Notes: generated by a model not told the origin, from the letters alone. Shown: positions 1 through 10,371, counted from the first letter of the stretch. The stretch: DNA of 64,000 nucleotides from Sphingomonas rosea (GCF_039538065.1 NZ_BAABBR010000001.1:620001-684000); one strand, 5' to 3'. Made by a program: numbers and translations.

Positions 1-3000
1 TCACCGTCTCGGTGCCCACGGTGCCGGTGGTGCCGTTGAGGTTGGCGAAGGTGATCGACGAACCGGCGGCGTCATTGCCCCAGTTGACGTTGATCTTGCC
101 GTTGAACACCGCCTCGCTCGCCGAAGCCGGGGTCTCGCCGGCATTGGCGTCGATGTCGCCCGTCCCGCCCGCGATGCCGCCCGCGAGGCCGTCGTCGTCG
201 ACCTTGGCGACCGCGTTGGTGACTACCGGGACCGAGTCGGGCTGGAGGTTGATCGTCACCGTGGCGGTCGACTTGTCACCGTCGCCATCCTCGATGGTGT
301 AGGTGAAGGTCGTGCTGCCTTCCTGGCCGGCGGCCGGGGTGAAGGTGAAGAGGCCGGTCACCGCATTGTAGCTGACCGTGCCGGCGGCGGGCTGGGTGAA
401 GGTCACCTTGCTCGCGTCGGCGGTGTTGACCCCGTCGGCCCCGAACTTGTCGTTGCCGAACACGCTGAAGCTGACCGCCTGGTTCTCGGCGACCTGCCCG
501 ACCGTGTCGTTGGCCGCGGTCGGCACGTCGTCGACCACATCGACCTTGATAGTGCCGGTGACCGTGTTGCCGTTGGCGTCGGTCGCGACATAGGTGAAGG
601 TTTCGGCCGCCGGCACGGTGTTCGCGCCATTGTTGGCCGCCGCCCCGACGATGTTCTTGGTCAGCGTGTAGGTATAGCTGCCGTCGGCCTTGAGCTCGAA
701 CTGGCCGTAGAGGCCGGTCACCGTCTGTGGCGTGTAGCTGATGCCCGAGCCGCCGGCCACGGCCAGCGTGCCCTTGTAGGTCTCGGTCGTCAGGCCCGGC
801 TGCGAGCCCGTGACGAGGCTCGCGGCCAGGTCGTTCACGTCCTTGGTGGTGTCGAGCGCGGCCTCGTTGACGAGCGCGGTCTGGTTGTCGGCGACCAGGG
901 TCACCGCCTTCAGATCGATCGTCAGCGTGGTGAAGCTCAAGTCACCGTCGCCGTCCCGGATCGTGTAGGTGAACACGTCGGTGGTATCGGCCGAGATGAC
1001 GTTGGGCTTGGCGACATAAGTGTAGCTGCCGTCCGCGAAGAGCGTCAGCGTGCCCTTGGCCGTGACGATCGCGGTGCCGACGCCCGAGGTGCTGGCGACC
1101 CCGGTGTTGCCGGCGGCAATGCCGACGACCCCGCCGCCCGCGTCCTTGCCGTCGGCGCCGAACACGTCGTTGGCGAGCACGCCATTGGCCGCATTGACCG
1201 AGAGGGTCGCGCCTTCGCTGACCGAACCCGTATCGAACTTGGCGACCGGAATGTCGTCGACGATGCTGATCGTGATGGTGCCGCTGGCGCTGTCGCCGGT
1301 CGCGTCGGTGACGCTGACGGTGACGGTGTCGATGGTCGGATTGACCTCACCCTGGCCAGCCTGGATGAGCGCGGCCTTCAGCGTATAGCTGTAGCTGTAG
1401 GTCGTGACGCCCGCGACCGTGCTGACGCCGGTGATGGTCAGCGTGCCCTCGCCGGTGTCGAACGCCGCACCGTTGGTGACCGCGACGCCGCCGATGGTGA
1501 CGCTACCGGTCTCGCCCTTCAAATCGACCTGGAAGGATCCGGTCGTGGTCTGGCTGCCGATCCCGTGCTGCACGCCGTCCGCGAGCCCGTCCTCGTAGAC
1601 GGTACCGGCCGGGTTGGTGACGCTCGGGATGCGGGCGTCCTGGACGAGGTTGATGGTCAGCTGCGCGACATCGGTGTCGCCGTCGCCGTCCTGCATCAGG
1701 TAGCTGAAGGTTTCGCTCGTGACATTGGTCGGGATCGACCCGGTCTTGAGCGTGTAGACGTAGCTGCCATCGGCCTTGATCAACAGGTCGCCGTAAGTGC
1801 CGCTGATGGTGGTCCCGGCCGCGGTGACGGTGCTGAACGCCCCGCCAGCAGCCTCGGCGCCGGTGCGCGCACCGACCACGCTGCCCGGCTTGTCAGCACC
1901 GATGGTGTCCGCAGTGCCGTCGGTGGCATTGGCGTCGGTCCCGCCGATGCCGCTCAGGACATTGCCGTCGGCCTTGTTGCCAAGGCCCTCGGTGACGCTG
2001 TCGACGTCGTTGATGGCGGTGGGAACGTCATCCTTGATGTTGATCGTGATGGTGCCCTGGGTGCTGTTCCCGTTGGCATCCACCGCGGTGTAGGTGAAGA
2101 CATTGCTGCCGCTCACGACCGCGCCGTCATTGGCCGCCGGGCTGGTCGTGACCGGCGAGGTCAGCGTGTAGGTATAGCTGCCGTTGCTGTTGAGCTGGAG
2201 GATGCCGTTGGCCCCCGTGGCCGGGCCTACCAGCGTATAGCTGGTCGCGCCAACGACATTGAGCTGCCCAGTGACCGTCTCGCCGGTCGAGCCCGGGTTC
2301 GAGCCCGTCGTGGTGCCTGCCGCCAGGTCCGCGCCGTCCTTGACGAGATCCAGCGCCGCCTCGTCGACCGTCTTGGTCTGGTTGTCGGCCGGGATGCTCA
2401 CGTTGACGACGTTGATCGTCAGCGTGGTGGTGCTGGTGTCGCCGTCCGCGTCGCGGATCGTGTAGGTGAACAGGTCGGGCGAATTGGCCGTCACGCTGTT
2501 CGGGTTGGCGACATAATTGTAGCTGCCGTCGGCGTTGAGGATCAGCTTGCCGTAGAGGCCGTTGATCTCGGTCCCGACACTGCCGCTGACGTCGGTCGCC
2601 GAAGTGCCGGCCTTGACGCCGACCACGACCGCGCCATCGGCGCCCTGCGTGTCGGCACCCGCCGCCCCGCTGGTGGTGTTGACGCCCGAGATGACGTTGC
2701 CGTCGGTGGCCGAGCCCTCGTTGACGCTGTCAGTGTCGGCCCGCGCGGTGGGCGCGTCATCGACGATGGCGATGGTCAGCGTCTTGCTGCTCGAGTCGCC
2801 GTCGCTGTCGGTGACGGTGAACGGAATGAGCGCGCTGCTCGGGTCGCCGAGCGTGTTGTCGGCCAGCGTGTAGGTGTAGCTGACGCTGCCGATGCCGGTC
2901 GCGGCATTGAAGCTGATCCCGGTGACCACCAGCGAGCCCTTGTCGACCGTGATGGCCGAGCTCGGGAAGGTGCTGCCGAGGGTGAAGGTCTGGCCGCCGA

Positions 3001-6000
3001 TGGTGACCGAGCCCAGCCCGTCGGGCGCGGTGAAGCCGATCGAGCCACTCGTCGCCTCGCGCGGATCGTCGTTCGCGCCGGGCGCCGCTCCCTCCACCGA
3101 GCCCTGGCTTTCGCCCGGACCGCGCGCGCCGAGCGCCGCTTCATAGACCACGGTGCCCGCCGTCCCCGCCACCGGCAGGGTGGTGGTGACGCCCTGGTCG
3201 TTGATCGAGATGGTGAGCGTCGCGCTCGAGACGTCGCCGTCGGCATCCTTGATGCCATAGGTGAAGACGTCGTTGCCGGTCAGCGGCGCATCATTGGCGC
3301 GAACGTAGCTGTAGCTGCCGTCGGCCTTGATCGTCAGCTGGCCGTACTGGCCGGTGATGACCGTCGTGCCGGCGACCGACACCGCCGCCGAGGCGAGGTT
3401 GTTGCTCGCCACCTGGTAGACGTTGGCGCCGTCGGCACCTTGCGTGTCCTTGACGCCGTCGGTCGCATTGGCGTCGCCGCCCGCGACATCGACGCCGGTG
3501 ATGACATTGCCCGTCGCGGGATTGTTCGAATTGCCCACGCTGTCGACGTCGTTCACCGCGAGCGGCGCGTCGTCCTTGATCGTGATGTTGAGGGTGGCCG
3601 ACTTGGAGTCGCCATCGTCGTCGGTGACGGTGATCGCGAAGGGCACCACCACGTCGCCCGGCTGGGCGCCGCCGATCGTGTTGTCGAGCAGGGTGTACTT
3701 GTAGAACACCTGGCCCGCGCCGGTCACGTCATTGTAGACGATCGAGGTGATCTCGAGCTTGCCGGTGGCGTCGCTGAAGACCGTTCCGGTGAAGGTGGCC
3801 GAGGGGATGCTGAAGCCCGCAACGACCAGCGAGTCGACCCCGTCGGGCGCGGTGAAGCTGAAGCTTCCCGACACGGCCTCGCGCGGGTCGACGTTCGAGC
3901 CGGCGGCCGAGCCCTCGGTCGAGCCGTTGGGCTCGCCGGGGCGGGTCCCGAGCGCCGATTCATAGACCAGGGTCGAGGCATCGCCGAGCGCCGGGACCGT
4001 GAGGTTCACCGGATTGTCGTTGATGCTGATGGTCAGCGTCGAGGGCGAGGTGTCGCCGTCGCCGTCGACCAGGACGTACGAGAACTTCTCCACCGCGACC
4101 AGCGGGTCGCCGTTGGTCCGGGTGTAGCTGTAATTGCCGTTCTGGAAGATCGTCAGCTGGCCATACTGGCCCTGGATGACGACGCTCGCGCCCGAGAGGA
4201 CCGAGGCCGGCGTGGCGTTGTTGATGCTGCCGGCGGCGATCACTCGCGCGCCGTCCGCACCGAGCGTGTCCGCGCCCGCCGCGCCCGAGGTGGTGCCGAC
4301 GCCGGTGATGACGTTGCCCGTCTCGGGGCCGGTGAAGTTACCGACGCTGTCGGTGTCGGCCCGCGCAACTGGCGCGTCGTCGACGATGGTGATCACGAGC
4401 GTGTCGCTCGCGACCGAGCCGTCGGCGTCGGTCACCGTGACGCTGATGTTGTCCTTGGTGTTGCCGCCGTCGGTCGCCTGGACGCCGATGGTGTTGTCCT
4501 TGAGGACGTAATCGTAGCCGATCGCGCCGGCGGTGATGCTCTTGATGGTGAGCAGGCCCTCGCCGGTGTCGATCACCTGGCCGACCGCGCTGACCACCGC
4601 GCCCTCGATCCGGACCACCGCCGGGGCATCGCCCTGCGTGTAGTTGATCGTGCCGCTGGTGGCTTCTCGGGTGTCGCTGTTGTTGGCCGCATCGCCGTCG
4701 GCGATCTCGCCCGAGCCGGCCGGTTCGGCGCCGCGCGCGGGCAGGCCCGCCTCGTAGACGACCGTGCCGGGCGCGCCCGCGTCGGGCGCATCGACGGTCG
4801 GCGCATTGTTGCCGATCGTGATCGTCAGCTTAGCGGTGTCGACGTCGCCGTCCGCGTCCTTGAGGGTGTAGTTGAAGACGTCGCTGACGCCGCCCGGCGA
4901 ACCGGCGTTGCGGACGTAGCTGTAGCTGCCGTCCGCCTTGATCGTGAGCGTGCCATACTGGCCGGCGACCTGAAGATTGCCGTCCGCGTCGAAGCTGTCG
5001 TCGGCGCTGCCGCCGAAGCCGGTGACCGCGACCACCGAGGCGCCGTCCGCGCCCTGGATATCGGCGCCAGCCGCGCCCGAGGTGGTGCCCGCGCCGCTGA
5101 TGACATTGCCGGTCTCGGGGCCATAGGCACCGGCGGCAAGCGCGTCGGTGTCGTCCTTCGCGTCGGGCGCATCGTCGACGATGGTGATGGTCAGCGTGTC
5201 GCTCGCGACCTGGCCGTCCTTGTCGGTGACCGTGACCGCAATGCTGTCGGTGGCGTCGCCGTTGAAGACGATATTGTCCTTGAGCGTGTAGCTGTAGGCG
5301 ATCGCGCTCGGGGTCACGCCGGTGACGGTCAGCAGGCCCTCGCCCGTGTCGATCACCTGGCCGGCGACGCCGCTCACGACCACGCCGTTGATGGTGATGA
5401 CCGCCGGACCGTCGCCCTGATTGACCGCGATGATGCCGCTGGTCGTCTCGCGCGGATCGTCGTTCGCGCCGGGGCCTGCGCCCTCGACCGAGCCCTGGCT
5501 CTCGCCCGCCCCGCGCGCGCCGAGCGCCGCTTCATAGACCACCGTGCCGGCCGCGCCGATGTCGGGCGCGTTCACTTCCGGAGTGGAGTTGCCGATGTTG
5601 ATGGTCAGCGTCGCGGTGTCGCTGTCGCCGTCGCCGTCCTTCAGCGTATAGGTGAAGACGTCGCTGACGCCACCCGGCGTGCCCGGTGCACGAACGTAGC
5701 TATAGCTACCGTCGGGATTGATCGTGAGGGTGCCATATTGGCCCTGGACGATGATCTGTCCGGTGACGGGATCGCTGACCGGCGCATTCGCCGGCGCATT
5801 GTTGCTGGTCGCTCCGGTGACGCTCGCGCCGTCGGCGCCGACCGTATCCTTGCCGAGCGCGCCAGTCAGCGTGCCCTCGCCGCTAATGACATTGCCGGTC
5901 TCGGGCGCGAAGCTGCCTGCTGCGATGCTGTCGGTGTCGTTGCGCGCGTCGGGCGCGTCGTCGACGATCTTGATGACGAGATCGGCCGACGCGACCTGCC

Positions 6001-9000
6001 CGTCCTTGTCGGTCACGGTGACCGGAATGGTGTCGTTGCTGCTCGTGCCCGGGACAAGGACATTGTCCTTGAGCACATAGGTGTAGGTGATCTGCGTGTC
6101 GGTCTTGCCGGTGATGGTCAGCAGGCCCTCGCCGGTGTCGATCACCTGGCCGGGCGTGCCGGTCACGATCACGCCGTTGATCTTGATCTCGGCCGGACCG
6201 TCACCCTGGCTGAAGGTGATGGTGCCGCTGGTCGCCTCGCGCGGATCGCCATTGTCGCCGGGCGCGGCTTCCTCGCCCGAGCCCTGCGGCGTGCCACCGA
6301 GCGCGGCCTCGAAGACCGTGGTGCCGGGCGCGTCGGCGCCGGGGACGTTGAGCGTCGGCGGCGTGTTGCCAATGGCGATCGTCAGGGTCGCGTTGCTGGT
6401 GTCGCCGTCGGTGTCACGCAGGACATAGGTGAAGCTGTCGCTGACCCCGCCCGGCGTGCCGGCAAAGCGGACGTAGCTGTAGCTGCCGTCGGCCTTGATC
6501 GAGAGCTGGCCATACTGGCCGTTCACGACGAGGTTGCCGGCTTCGTCGAAGCTCGAGTCGCTGCTTTCGCCCGCGCTGATCTGGACGACCGAGGCGCCGT
6601 CACGGCCTGCCGTGTCCGCGCCAGCCCCGCCGGCGCCCGCTGCCGTACCGGCGCCAGTGATGACGTTGCCGGTCTCCGGACCGTAGGTGCCCGCGGCGAC
6701 CGCATCGGCGTCGTTGCGCGCGATCGGACCATCGTCCTGGATCTGGAAGAAGCCCTTGCTCACGTCGAGGTTGCTCGACGCGGTGTCGCCGTCGCTGTCG
6801 GTGACCGTCTGGCGAACCACCAAGGCGCCGGTCGCGGCATTGAGGATCGCCGCTTCGTCGTAGCTCGTGCCCGCAACCGGGTTCCACACCGCCTGAAGCT
6901 GCGTGAAGGTGACCACGCCCGTCGCCGGGTTGATCGTAATGGTGAAGTAGTCGACCCCGCCGGCCGAGCCGGTGATCGTGTTCCCGCTCTGGTTGAGGAC
7001 GATCTGCGCGCCCTGGCCGAGGCCGTCGCCATCGGCGGTGCTGACGTCGCCCGACTGCAGCGCGAAGAGCCCGCTCGCGACGTTGCTGCCGTTGAGAACG
7101 AGCGAATAAGCCGTGCTGCCAGCGCCGTCGGCGCCGTAGACCAGTACCGAGAAGCTGTTCGCGAAGCCCGCCGAGGCCGAGGCGAGGCCCGTCGGGGCCG
7201 AGCCGCCGCTGGTGTCGCTGCCGGCCGGCTGGGTCTCGTCGAGGACCAGGGTCGGGCGCGGGCCTTCGACGAGCAGGCTGCTCGAGGGACCGTCGTCCTT
7301 GAAGGTGACGAGGTTGCCGATCCCGGTCGAGGCCGAGGCGCTGTCGCCGTCGGCATCGCGGATCGTGATGGTGGCGTTGACCAGCCCGTTCAAGTTGATC
7401 GAATCGTCATAAGCCGCGGCCGTGCTGCCCGCGACCGGATGATCGAGCGCGACCGACTGCTGGACTGTCAGCTTGCCGTCGGCGCCGATGGTCAGGGTGA
7501 AGGCGGTCTTGACGCCGCTGCCGTCGTTATAGGTGCCGGTGATGACCGAGGCCGAGGTCTGGACCAGCGAGATCGGATAATCGCCCTGCGCGGTCTTGAG
7601 CGTGGTCGCCCCGCCGCCGACGACCGAGATCGAATAGCTGATGCCGTCGGTCGCGGCCTTGCCGTCGGCGCCGTAGCTGAGCCCGTTGCCCACGACGACC
7701 GCCGAGCTGCTGGTCGCGGAAATCGGGAAGCCCGACGGGGTGACCGCGCTGGTCTCGTCGAGCGTGACACCCGCGCCGCCGGCGACACCGGCGAGGACCG
7801 GTGTGTCGTCGTCGACATTGACCTGGAAGGTGCCCGCGGCGGTGTCGCCGTCGACGTCGCGCACGGTGTAGTCGAAGGTGAAGACGACGTTGTTCTCGTC
7901 GCCGCCCGCCGGATGCGCGATCGGCGCATTCTGCGTGACCGTATATTCGCCGCTCTGCGCGTTCAGCGTGACAGTGAGGACCGTGACGCCGTTCTGCTGG
8001 ACGAGGAGCGAGCCGTTGGCGCCCGCCACATAGGTGAAGCCCGCCGGCGCACCGGTGGTCGCCAGTGCGAAGGTGAGCTGGCCGTCGCCGCCCGAGCCAG
8101 ACAGCACGCCCGAGACGTTCACGCCATTGGGATCGTCCCCGATGCCGCCTGCATTGCCGCCGGCCAGCGCATCGTCGTCCATCTGGATCAGCGGGTTGGT
8201 GCCGACCTCGGGACGCCGGTTCGGCGCGACCGCGGTGTCGCGGAACTCGGGCGGGGTGTAGCCGAGCTGGGTCGGCGGCAGGAGGTCGCCGAGCGGCGTG
8301 CCCGGATCGAGCGGACGGACCGGCTCGATGAAATTGCCGCCGCTCGACTGCGGCACGCCGCTCGCCGGGCGCGGCTCCTGCTCGATCAGCAGGGCGGCGA
8401 GGTTGGTCGAGGGGACCTGGACGTCGTTGATGACGAGCTGCGGCACGAACACCGCGCCGTCGACGATCACCATCTGCGTGCCATCGGGCAGCATGATCAG
8501 GAGGTCGCGGCCGACGATCCGGATGTCGCTCAGCTCGACGCCCGCCGGAAGCACGACGACGCCGTCGGGTCCGGGGACGATGCGCTGGGCATTGGCCTGT
8601 ACCACGGCCGGGGTCTTGCCGATTTCGATGGTGAGACGGGCCTGGCTGCTGGCGCCGGCGGCGTCGGTCAGGGTGTAGGTGAAGATGTCGCGGCTGTTCT
8701 CGGGCGTGCCGGCCTTGGCGGTGTAGCTATATTCGCCGCGCGGGGAGAGGCTGAGAATGCCGTGCTCGCCCTCGACCCGCAGGCGCCCGCCCTCGGCGCT
8801 GTTGTCGCTACCGCCGGCCCCGGCGACCGCGGTGATCTTCGCCCCCGAAGCGCTGTCCGCCCCGACCGCCCCGGTCTGGGTTCCCGCGCCACTGATCACA
8901 TTGCCGGTCGCCGGACCGCGGTCACCCGCGGGCAGCTGGTCCGCATCGTCCCGAGCGATGGGTCCCTGGTTCTCGAACGAACCCGACAGCGAAGAATCTT

Positions 9001-9010
9001 CGTAGCGCAT
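1..9010 (-). CDS. Giant Ig-like/VCBS-repeat surface adhesin, 3' end outside the window
   Basis: The frame is open from an ATG at 9010 to the window edge, giving at least 3,003 residues with no stop. The start is preceded by AGGGTG. The N-terminus is a VCBS/cadherin-like module (residues about 10-120). Next comes a non-repeated segment (about 130-210) resembling the prefix domain of BapA/LapA-type adhesins, then T1SS-143/DUF5801-like modules (about 350-760), then long tandem Ig-like modules rich in Asp, Gly, Thr and Val with DGDxxS and ADGSYSY signatures. There is no N-terminal signal peptide, as expected for a type I secretion substrate. The RTX/type I secretion signal would lie beyond base 1. 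Inferred role: a secreted or cell-surface biofilm or attachment protein. Export genes are not in the window. The family call is firm; the exact function is inferred. Confidence 0.85.
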   Translation of the reverse strand, partial: MRYEDSSLSGSFENQGPIARDDADQLPAGDRGPATGNVISGAGTQTGAVGADSASGAKITAVAGAGGSDNSAEGGRLRVEGEHGILSLSPRGEYSYTAKAGTPENSRDIFTYTLTDAAGASSQARLTIEIGKTPAVVQANAQRIVPGPDGVVVLPAGVELSDIRIVGRDLLIMLPDGTQMVIVDGAVFVPQLVINDVQVPSTNLAALLIEQEPRPASGVPQSSGGNFIEPVRPLDPGTPLGDLLPPTQLGYTPPEFRDTAVAPNRRPEVGTNPLIQMDDDALAGGNAGGIGDDPNGVNVSGVLSGSGGDGQLTFALATTGAPAGFTYVAGANGSLLVQQNGVTVLTVTLNAQSGEYTVTQNAPIAHPAGGDENNVVFTFDYTVRDVDGDTAAGTFQVNVDDDTPVLAGVAGGAGVTLDETSAVTPSGFPISATSSSAVVVGNGLSYGADGKAATDGISYSISVVGGGATTLKTAQGDYPISLVQTSASVITGTYNDGSGVKTAFTLTIGADGKLTVQQSVALDHPVAGSTAAAYDDSINLNGLVNATITIRDADGDSASASTGIGNLVTFKDDGPSSSLLVEGPRPTLVLDETQPAGSDTSGGSAPTGLASASAGFANSFSVLVYGADGAGSTAYSLVLNGSNVASGLFALQSGDVSTADGDGLGQGAQIVLNQSGNTITGSAGGVDYFTITINPATGVVTFTQLQAVWNPVAGTSYDEAAILNAATGALVVRQTVTDSDGDTASSNLDVSKGFFQIQDDGPIARNDADAVAAGTYGPETGNVITGAGTAAGAGGAGADTAGRDGASVVQISAGESSDSSFDEAGNLVVNGQYGQLSIKADGSYSYVRFAGTPGGVSDSFTYVLRDTDGDTSNATLTIAIGNTPPTLNVPGADAPGTTVFEAALGGTPQGSGEEAAPGDNGDPREATSGTITFSQGDGPAEIKINGVIVTGTPGQVIDTGEGLLTITGKTDTQITYTYVLKDNVLVPGTSSNDTIPVTVTDKDGQVASADLVIKIVDDAPDARNDTDSIAAGSFAPETGNVISGEGTLTGALGKDTVGADGASVTGATSNNAPANAPVSDPVTGQIIVQGQYGTLTINPDGSYSYVRAPGTPGGVSDVFTYTLKDGDGDSDTATLTINIGNSTPEVNAPDIGAAGTVVYEAALGARGAGESQGSVEGAGPGANDDPRETTSGIIAVNQGDGPAVITINGVVVSGVAGQVIDTGEGLLTVTGVTPSAIAYSYTLKDNIVFNGDATDSIAVTVTDKDGQVASDTLTITIVDDAPDAKDDTDALAAGAYGPETGNVISGAGTTSGAAGADIQGADGASVVAVTGFGGSADDSFDADGNLQVAGQYGTLTIKADGSYSYVRNAGSPGGVSDVFNYTLKDADGDVDTAKLTITIGNNAPTVDAPDAGAPGTVVYEAGLPARGAEPAGSGEIADGDAANNSDTREATSGTINYTQGDAPAVVRIEGAVVSAVGQVIDTGEGLLTIKSITAGAIGYDYVLKDNTIGVQATDGGNTKDNISVTVTDADGSVASDTLVITIVDDAPVARADTDSVGNFTGPETGNVITGVGTTSGAAGADTLGADGARVIAAGSINNATPASVLSGASVVIQGQYGQLTIFQNGNYSYTRTNGDPLVAVEKFSYVLVDGDGDTSPSTLTISINDNPVNLTVPALGDASTLVYESALGTRPGEPNGSTEGSAAGSNVDPREAVSGSFSFTAPDGVDSLVVAGFSIPSATFTGTVFSDATGKLEITSIVYNDVTGAGQVFYKYTLLDNTIGGAQPGDVVVPFAITVTDDDGDSKSATLNITIKDDAPLAVNDVDSVGNSNNPATGNVITGVDVAGGDANATDGVKDTQGADGANVYQVASNNLASAAVSVAGTTVITGQYGQLTIKADGSYSYVRANDAPLTGNDVFTYGIKDADGDVSSATLTISINDQGVTTTLPVAGTAGTVVYEAALGARGPGESQGSVEGAAPGANDDPREATSGSIGFTAPDGLGSVTIGGQTFTLGSTFPSSAITVDKGSLVVTGISFNAATGIGSVSYTYTLADNTLGDPSSALIPFTVTDSDGDSSSKTLTIAIVDDAPTARADTDSVNEGSATDGNVISGVNTTSGAAGADTQGADGAVVVGVKAGTSATDVSGSVGTEINGLYGKLILNADGSYNYVANPNSVTANSPDLFTYTIRDADGDTSTTTLTINVVNVSIPADNQTKTVDEAALDLVKDGADLAAGTTTGSNPGSTGETVTGQLNVVGATSYTLVGPATGANGILQLNSNGSYTYTLTSPVTTSPAANDGAVVSGSNVFTYTAVDANGNSTQGTITINIKDDVPTAINDVDSVTEGLGNKADGNVLSGIGGTDANATDGTADTIGADKPGSVVGARTGAEAAGGAFSTVTAAGTTISGTYGDLLIKADGSYVYTLKTGSIPTNVTSETFSYLMQDGDGDTDVAQLTINLVQDARIPSVTNPAGTVYEDGLADGVQHGIGSQTTTGSFQVDLKGETGSVTIGGVAVTNGAAFDTGEGTLTITGVSTVAGVTTYSYSYTLKAALIQAGQGEVNPTIDTVTVSVTDATGDSASGTITISIVDDIPVAKFDTGSVSEGATLSVNAANGVLANDVFGADGKDAGGGVVGIAAGNTGVASTSGVGTAIVTAKGTLTLFADGSYTYVAKPNVISADTTDVFTYTIRDGDGDLSFTTLTIDLKAVTLVADNQTALVNEAALDTTKDVNDLAASLVTGSQPGLTTETYKGTLAVAGGSGISYTPQTVTGLYGQFELKADGSYTYTLTKNIVGAAANNGANTVPAAETFTYVATDANGNTVTGTIKVDVVDDVPTAANDTVGQVAENQAVSFSVFGNDKFGADGVNTADASKVTFTQPAAGTVSYNAVTGLFTFTPAAGQEGSTTFTYTIEDGDGDKSTATVTINLQPDSVPVVTNAVAKVDDDGLAGGIAGGTGDIDANAGETPASASEAVFNGKINVNWGNDAAGSSITFANLNGTTGTVGTETV
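1950..6680 (-). repeat. Tandem ~0.8 kb modules inside the adhesin gene
   Basis: The coding motif for GNVISG or GNVITG recurs near 6660, 5895, 5100, 4310, 3500, 2690 and 1955, spaced roughly 735-810 bases (about 265 residues). Each unit carries a DD(A/T)P..ARxDTDS linker, the GNVI(S/T)G motif, a YG.L.I..DGSYSYV strand and a DGD calcium-type loop. A related but more distant copy lies near 8900. Units are diverged rather than identical, so this is an old amplified array, not a recent duplication. Confidence 0.7.
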
Positions 9011-9648
9011 CTTTCACCCTTCGATTGGCCGGCCGGTGGTCCCCACCACCGGTCCCCAGTGCCCCGCGTTCATCGAAGGTTGGTCGAATGCCGTTCAACG
9101 GCGAAGGTTAACGACCGAGCCCGCAAAGACACGTGACGAGGAAAACAACCACGATAAAGGGGGGCAAGGCAAGTTTGGCCACGACTCCCGTCAAACTGGG
9201 AAGGGCGTTAACCTTCGCGCTTCTGGACGAAGCGCTAGTAGAGAAGTCTAATAAGCAGATGTTAGTCCGTTAACTTTCTAGTCGTCGCTTGCCTTTTCAA
9301 CTGTCTTGTCTTGTTTTATTCTTCTAATACGCGCTTGCGATGTCAGATGAACGTCCGCGATGTTACGAGCTCCGGCTTCGTTACGCCAATCGTCAAGCGG
9401 CGTTTAGCTTTCGTTAAGCATCTTCGTTCAACGCGCGCACTGATCAATGTTGTGTCGGGACTGTAATGGATCGCGACCGCGAGAAAATTTGGCCGGGCGT
9501 CCCATAACGGGAAGAACGCCTATCGGCGGGTGAGTCGGCCTCGCGACTCGGGCGCGGGGGAACGGCAGATTCGCGCGAACCGCCGGAGTCCGCGGTCTGC
9601 CGCCGTCGAACCGCTGAAGCCCTATTCCCGCTCGCGCGTTCGCCTGCC
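9011..9648. other. 638-base intergenic region upstream of the adhesin
   Basis: No convincing gene is seen. The part from about 9225 to 9425 is clearly more AT-rich than its surroundings and probably holds the adhesin promoter(s). GTTAAC occurs at 9107-9112, 9207-9212 and 9269-9274. The first two lie in a perfect 13-base inverted repeat: GCGAAGGTTAACG at 9101-9113 and CGTTAACCTTCGC at 9206-9218. These could be operator sites; the regulator is unknown. Confidence 0.5.
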
Positions 9649-10371
9649 ATGCCCTGGCAGCCACGCCGATCCGATCGCCGCAAGAGCCTCGCGCTCGTGA
9701 TCGCGTTGCATGTGGCGCTCGGCACGGCCTTGGTTATCGGACTGGCCGTTCAGCCACTCGCCCGGCGCGTGCCCCCGCTTGTCACCTTCGACGTACTCCC
9801 GCCGATCCGGCCGACGCCGCCGACCGAGGACCGGAAGGAGGGCGCAAAGGAGCGCGCCGGTGCGGCCGATCGTGAGGCCAAGCCCGCGCCAGTGGTTCTT
9901 CCGCAGCCATCCGTCCGCCTCCCCGCCCCCACACCGCTCGCGACCGCCGACGACAAGGCTCCGGAGACCGCGGCAGCGCCGAGTGCGGGCGCGTCGGCGA
10001 AGGCGGGGCCTGGTCAGGGCGCCGGTGGAAGCGGGACTGGCGTGGGTGGTGGTGGCACCGGCGGCGCTGGCATTGGCGCGGGTGCCGGTCTTGGCAGCGA
10101 GGCACGGCTCTTGTCGGGCAATCTTACCCGCGGCGACTATCGACGCATCCGCAACTTCGGCGCGCTGCGCGGCCAGGCCGTCCTCGCGCTGGAAGTCGGT
10201 CCCGCCGGCCGGCTGACGCGCTGCACGCCGCTCGCGTCATCGGGCGACGGCGCGCTCGACGAGGAATTGTGCCGCCTTCTGGCGCGCACCCGCTGGGAGC
10301 CGGCGCGCGACCGCGCGGGCCTGCCCGTGCCCGTGTCGCTCCGCTACGTCGCGACCTGGGACCGCGACTAG
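9649..10371 (+). CDS. TonB-family energy-transducer-like protein
   Basis: 240 residues. One N-terminal membrane segment (about 14-36) follows a basic start. A Pro/Ala-rich periplasmic stretch (about 45-110) and a long Gly-rich run (about 115-150) lead to a C-terminal TonB/TolA-type domain (about 155-240) with a conserved-looking GQAVL.LEVGPAGR core and a paired Cys. This is the usual layout of TonB-like proteins, which link the proton motive force to outer-membrane receptors, but no ExbB/ExbD or receptor gene is adjacent. The stop shares CTAG with the convergent L,D-transpeptidase gene. The Gly-rich spacer is unusual and the exact partner is unknown. Confidence 0.7.
   Translation: MPWQPRRSDRRKSLALVIALHVALGTALVIGLAVQPLARRVPPLVTFDVLPPIRPTPPTEDRKEGAKERAGAADREAKPAPVVLPQPSVRLPAPTPLATADDKAPETAAAPSAGASAKAGPGQGAGGSGTGVGGGGTGGAGIGAGAGLGSEARLLSGNLTRGDYRRIRNFGALRGQAVLALEVGPAGRLTRCTPLASSGDGALDEELCRLLARTRWEPARDRAGLPVPVSLRYVATWDRD

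Noticed and set aside
1950-6680. CRISPR-like regular repeats
   Set aside because: The period is about 0.8 kb, the copies are diverged and they encode protein modules; there are no short identical repeats with unique spacers.
1565-9136. An uninterrupted plus-strand frame of 2,523 codons
   Set aside because: It is the antisense of the adhesin gene. Its translation is Arg/Ala/Val/Asp/Gly-rich without domains, and the minus strand encodes clear Ig-like modules. GC-rich third positions keep the opposite frame free of stops.
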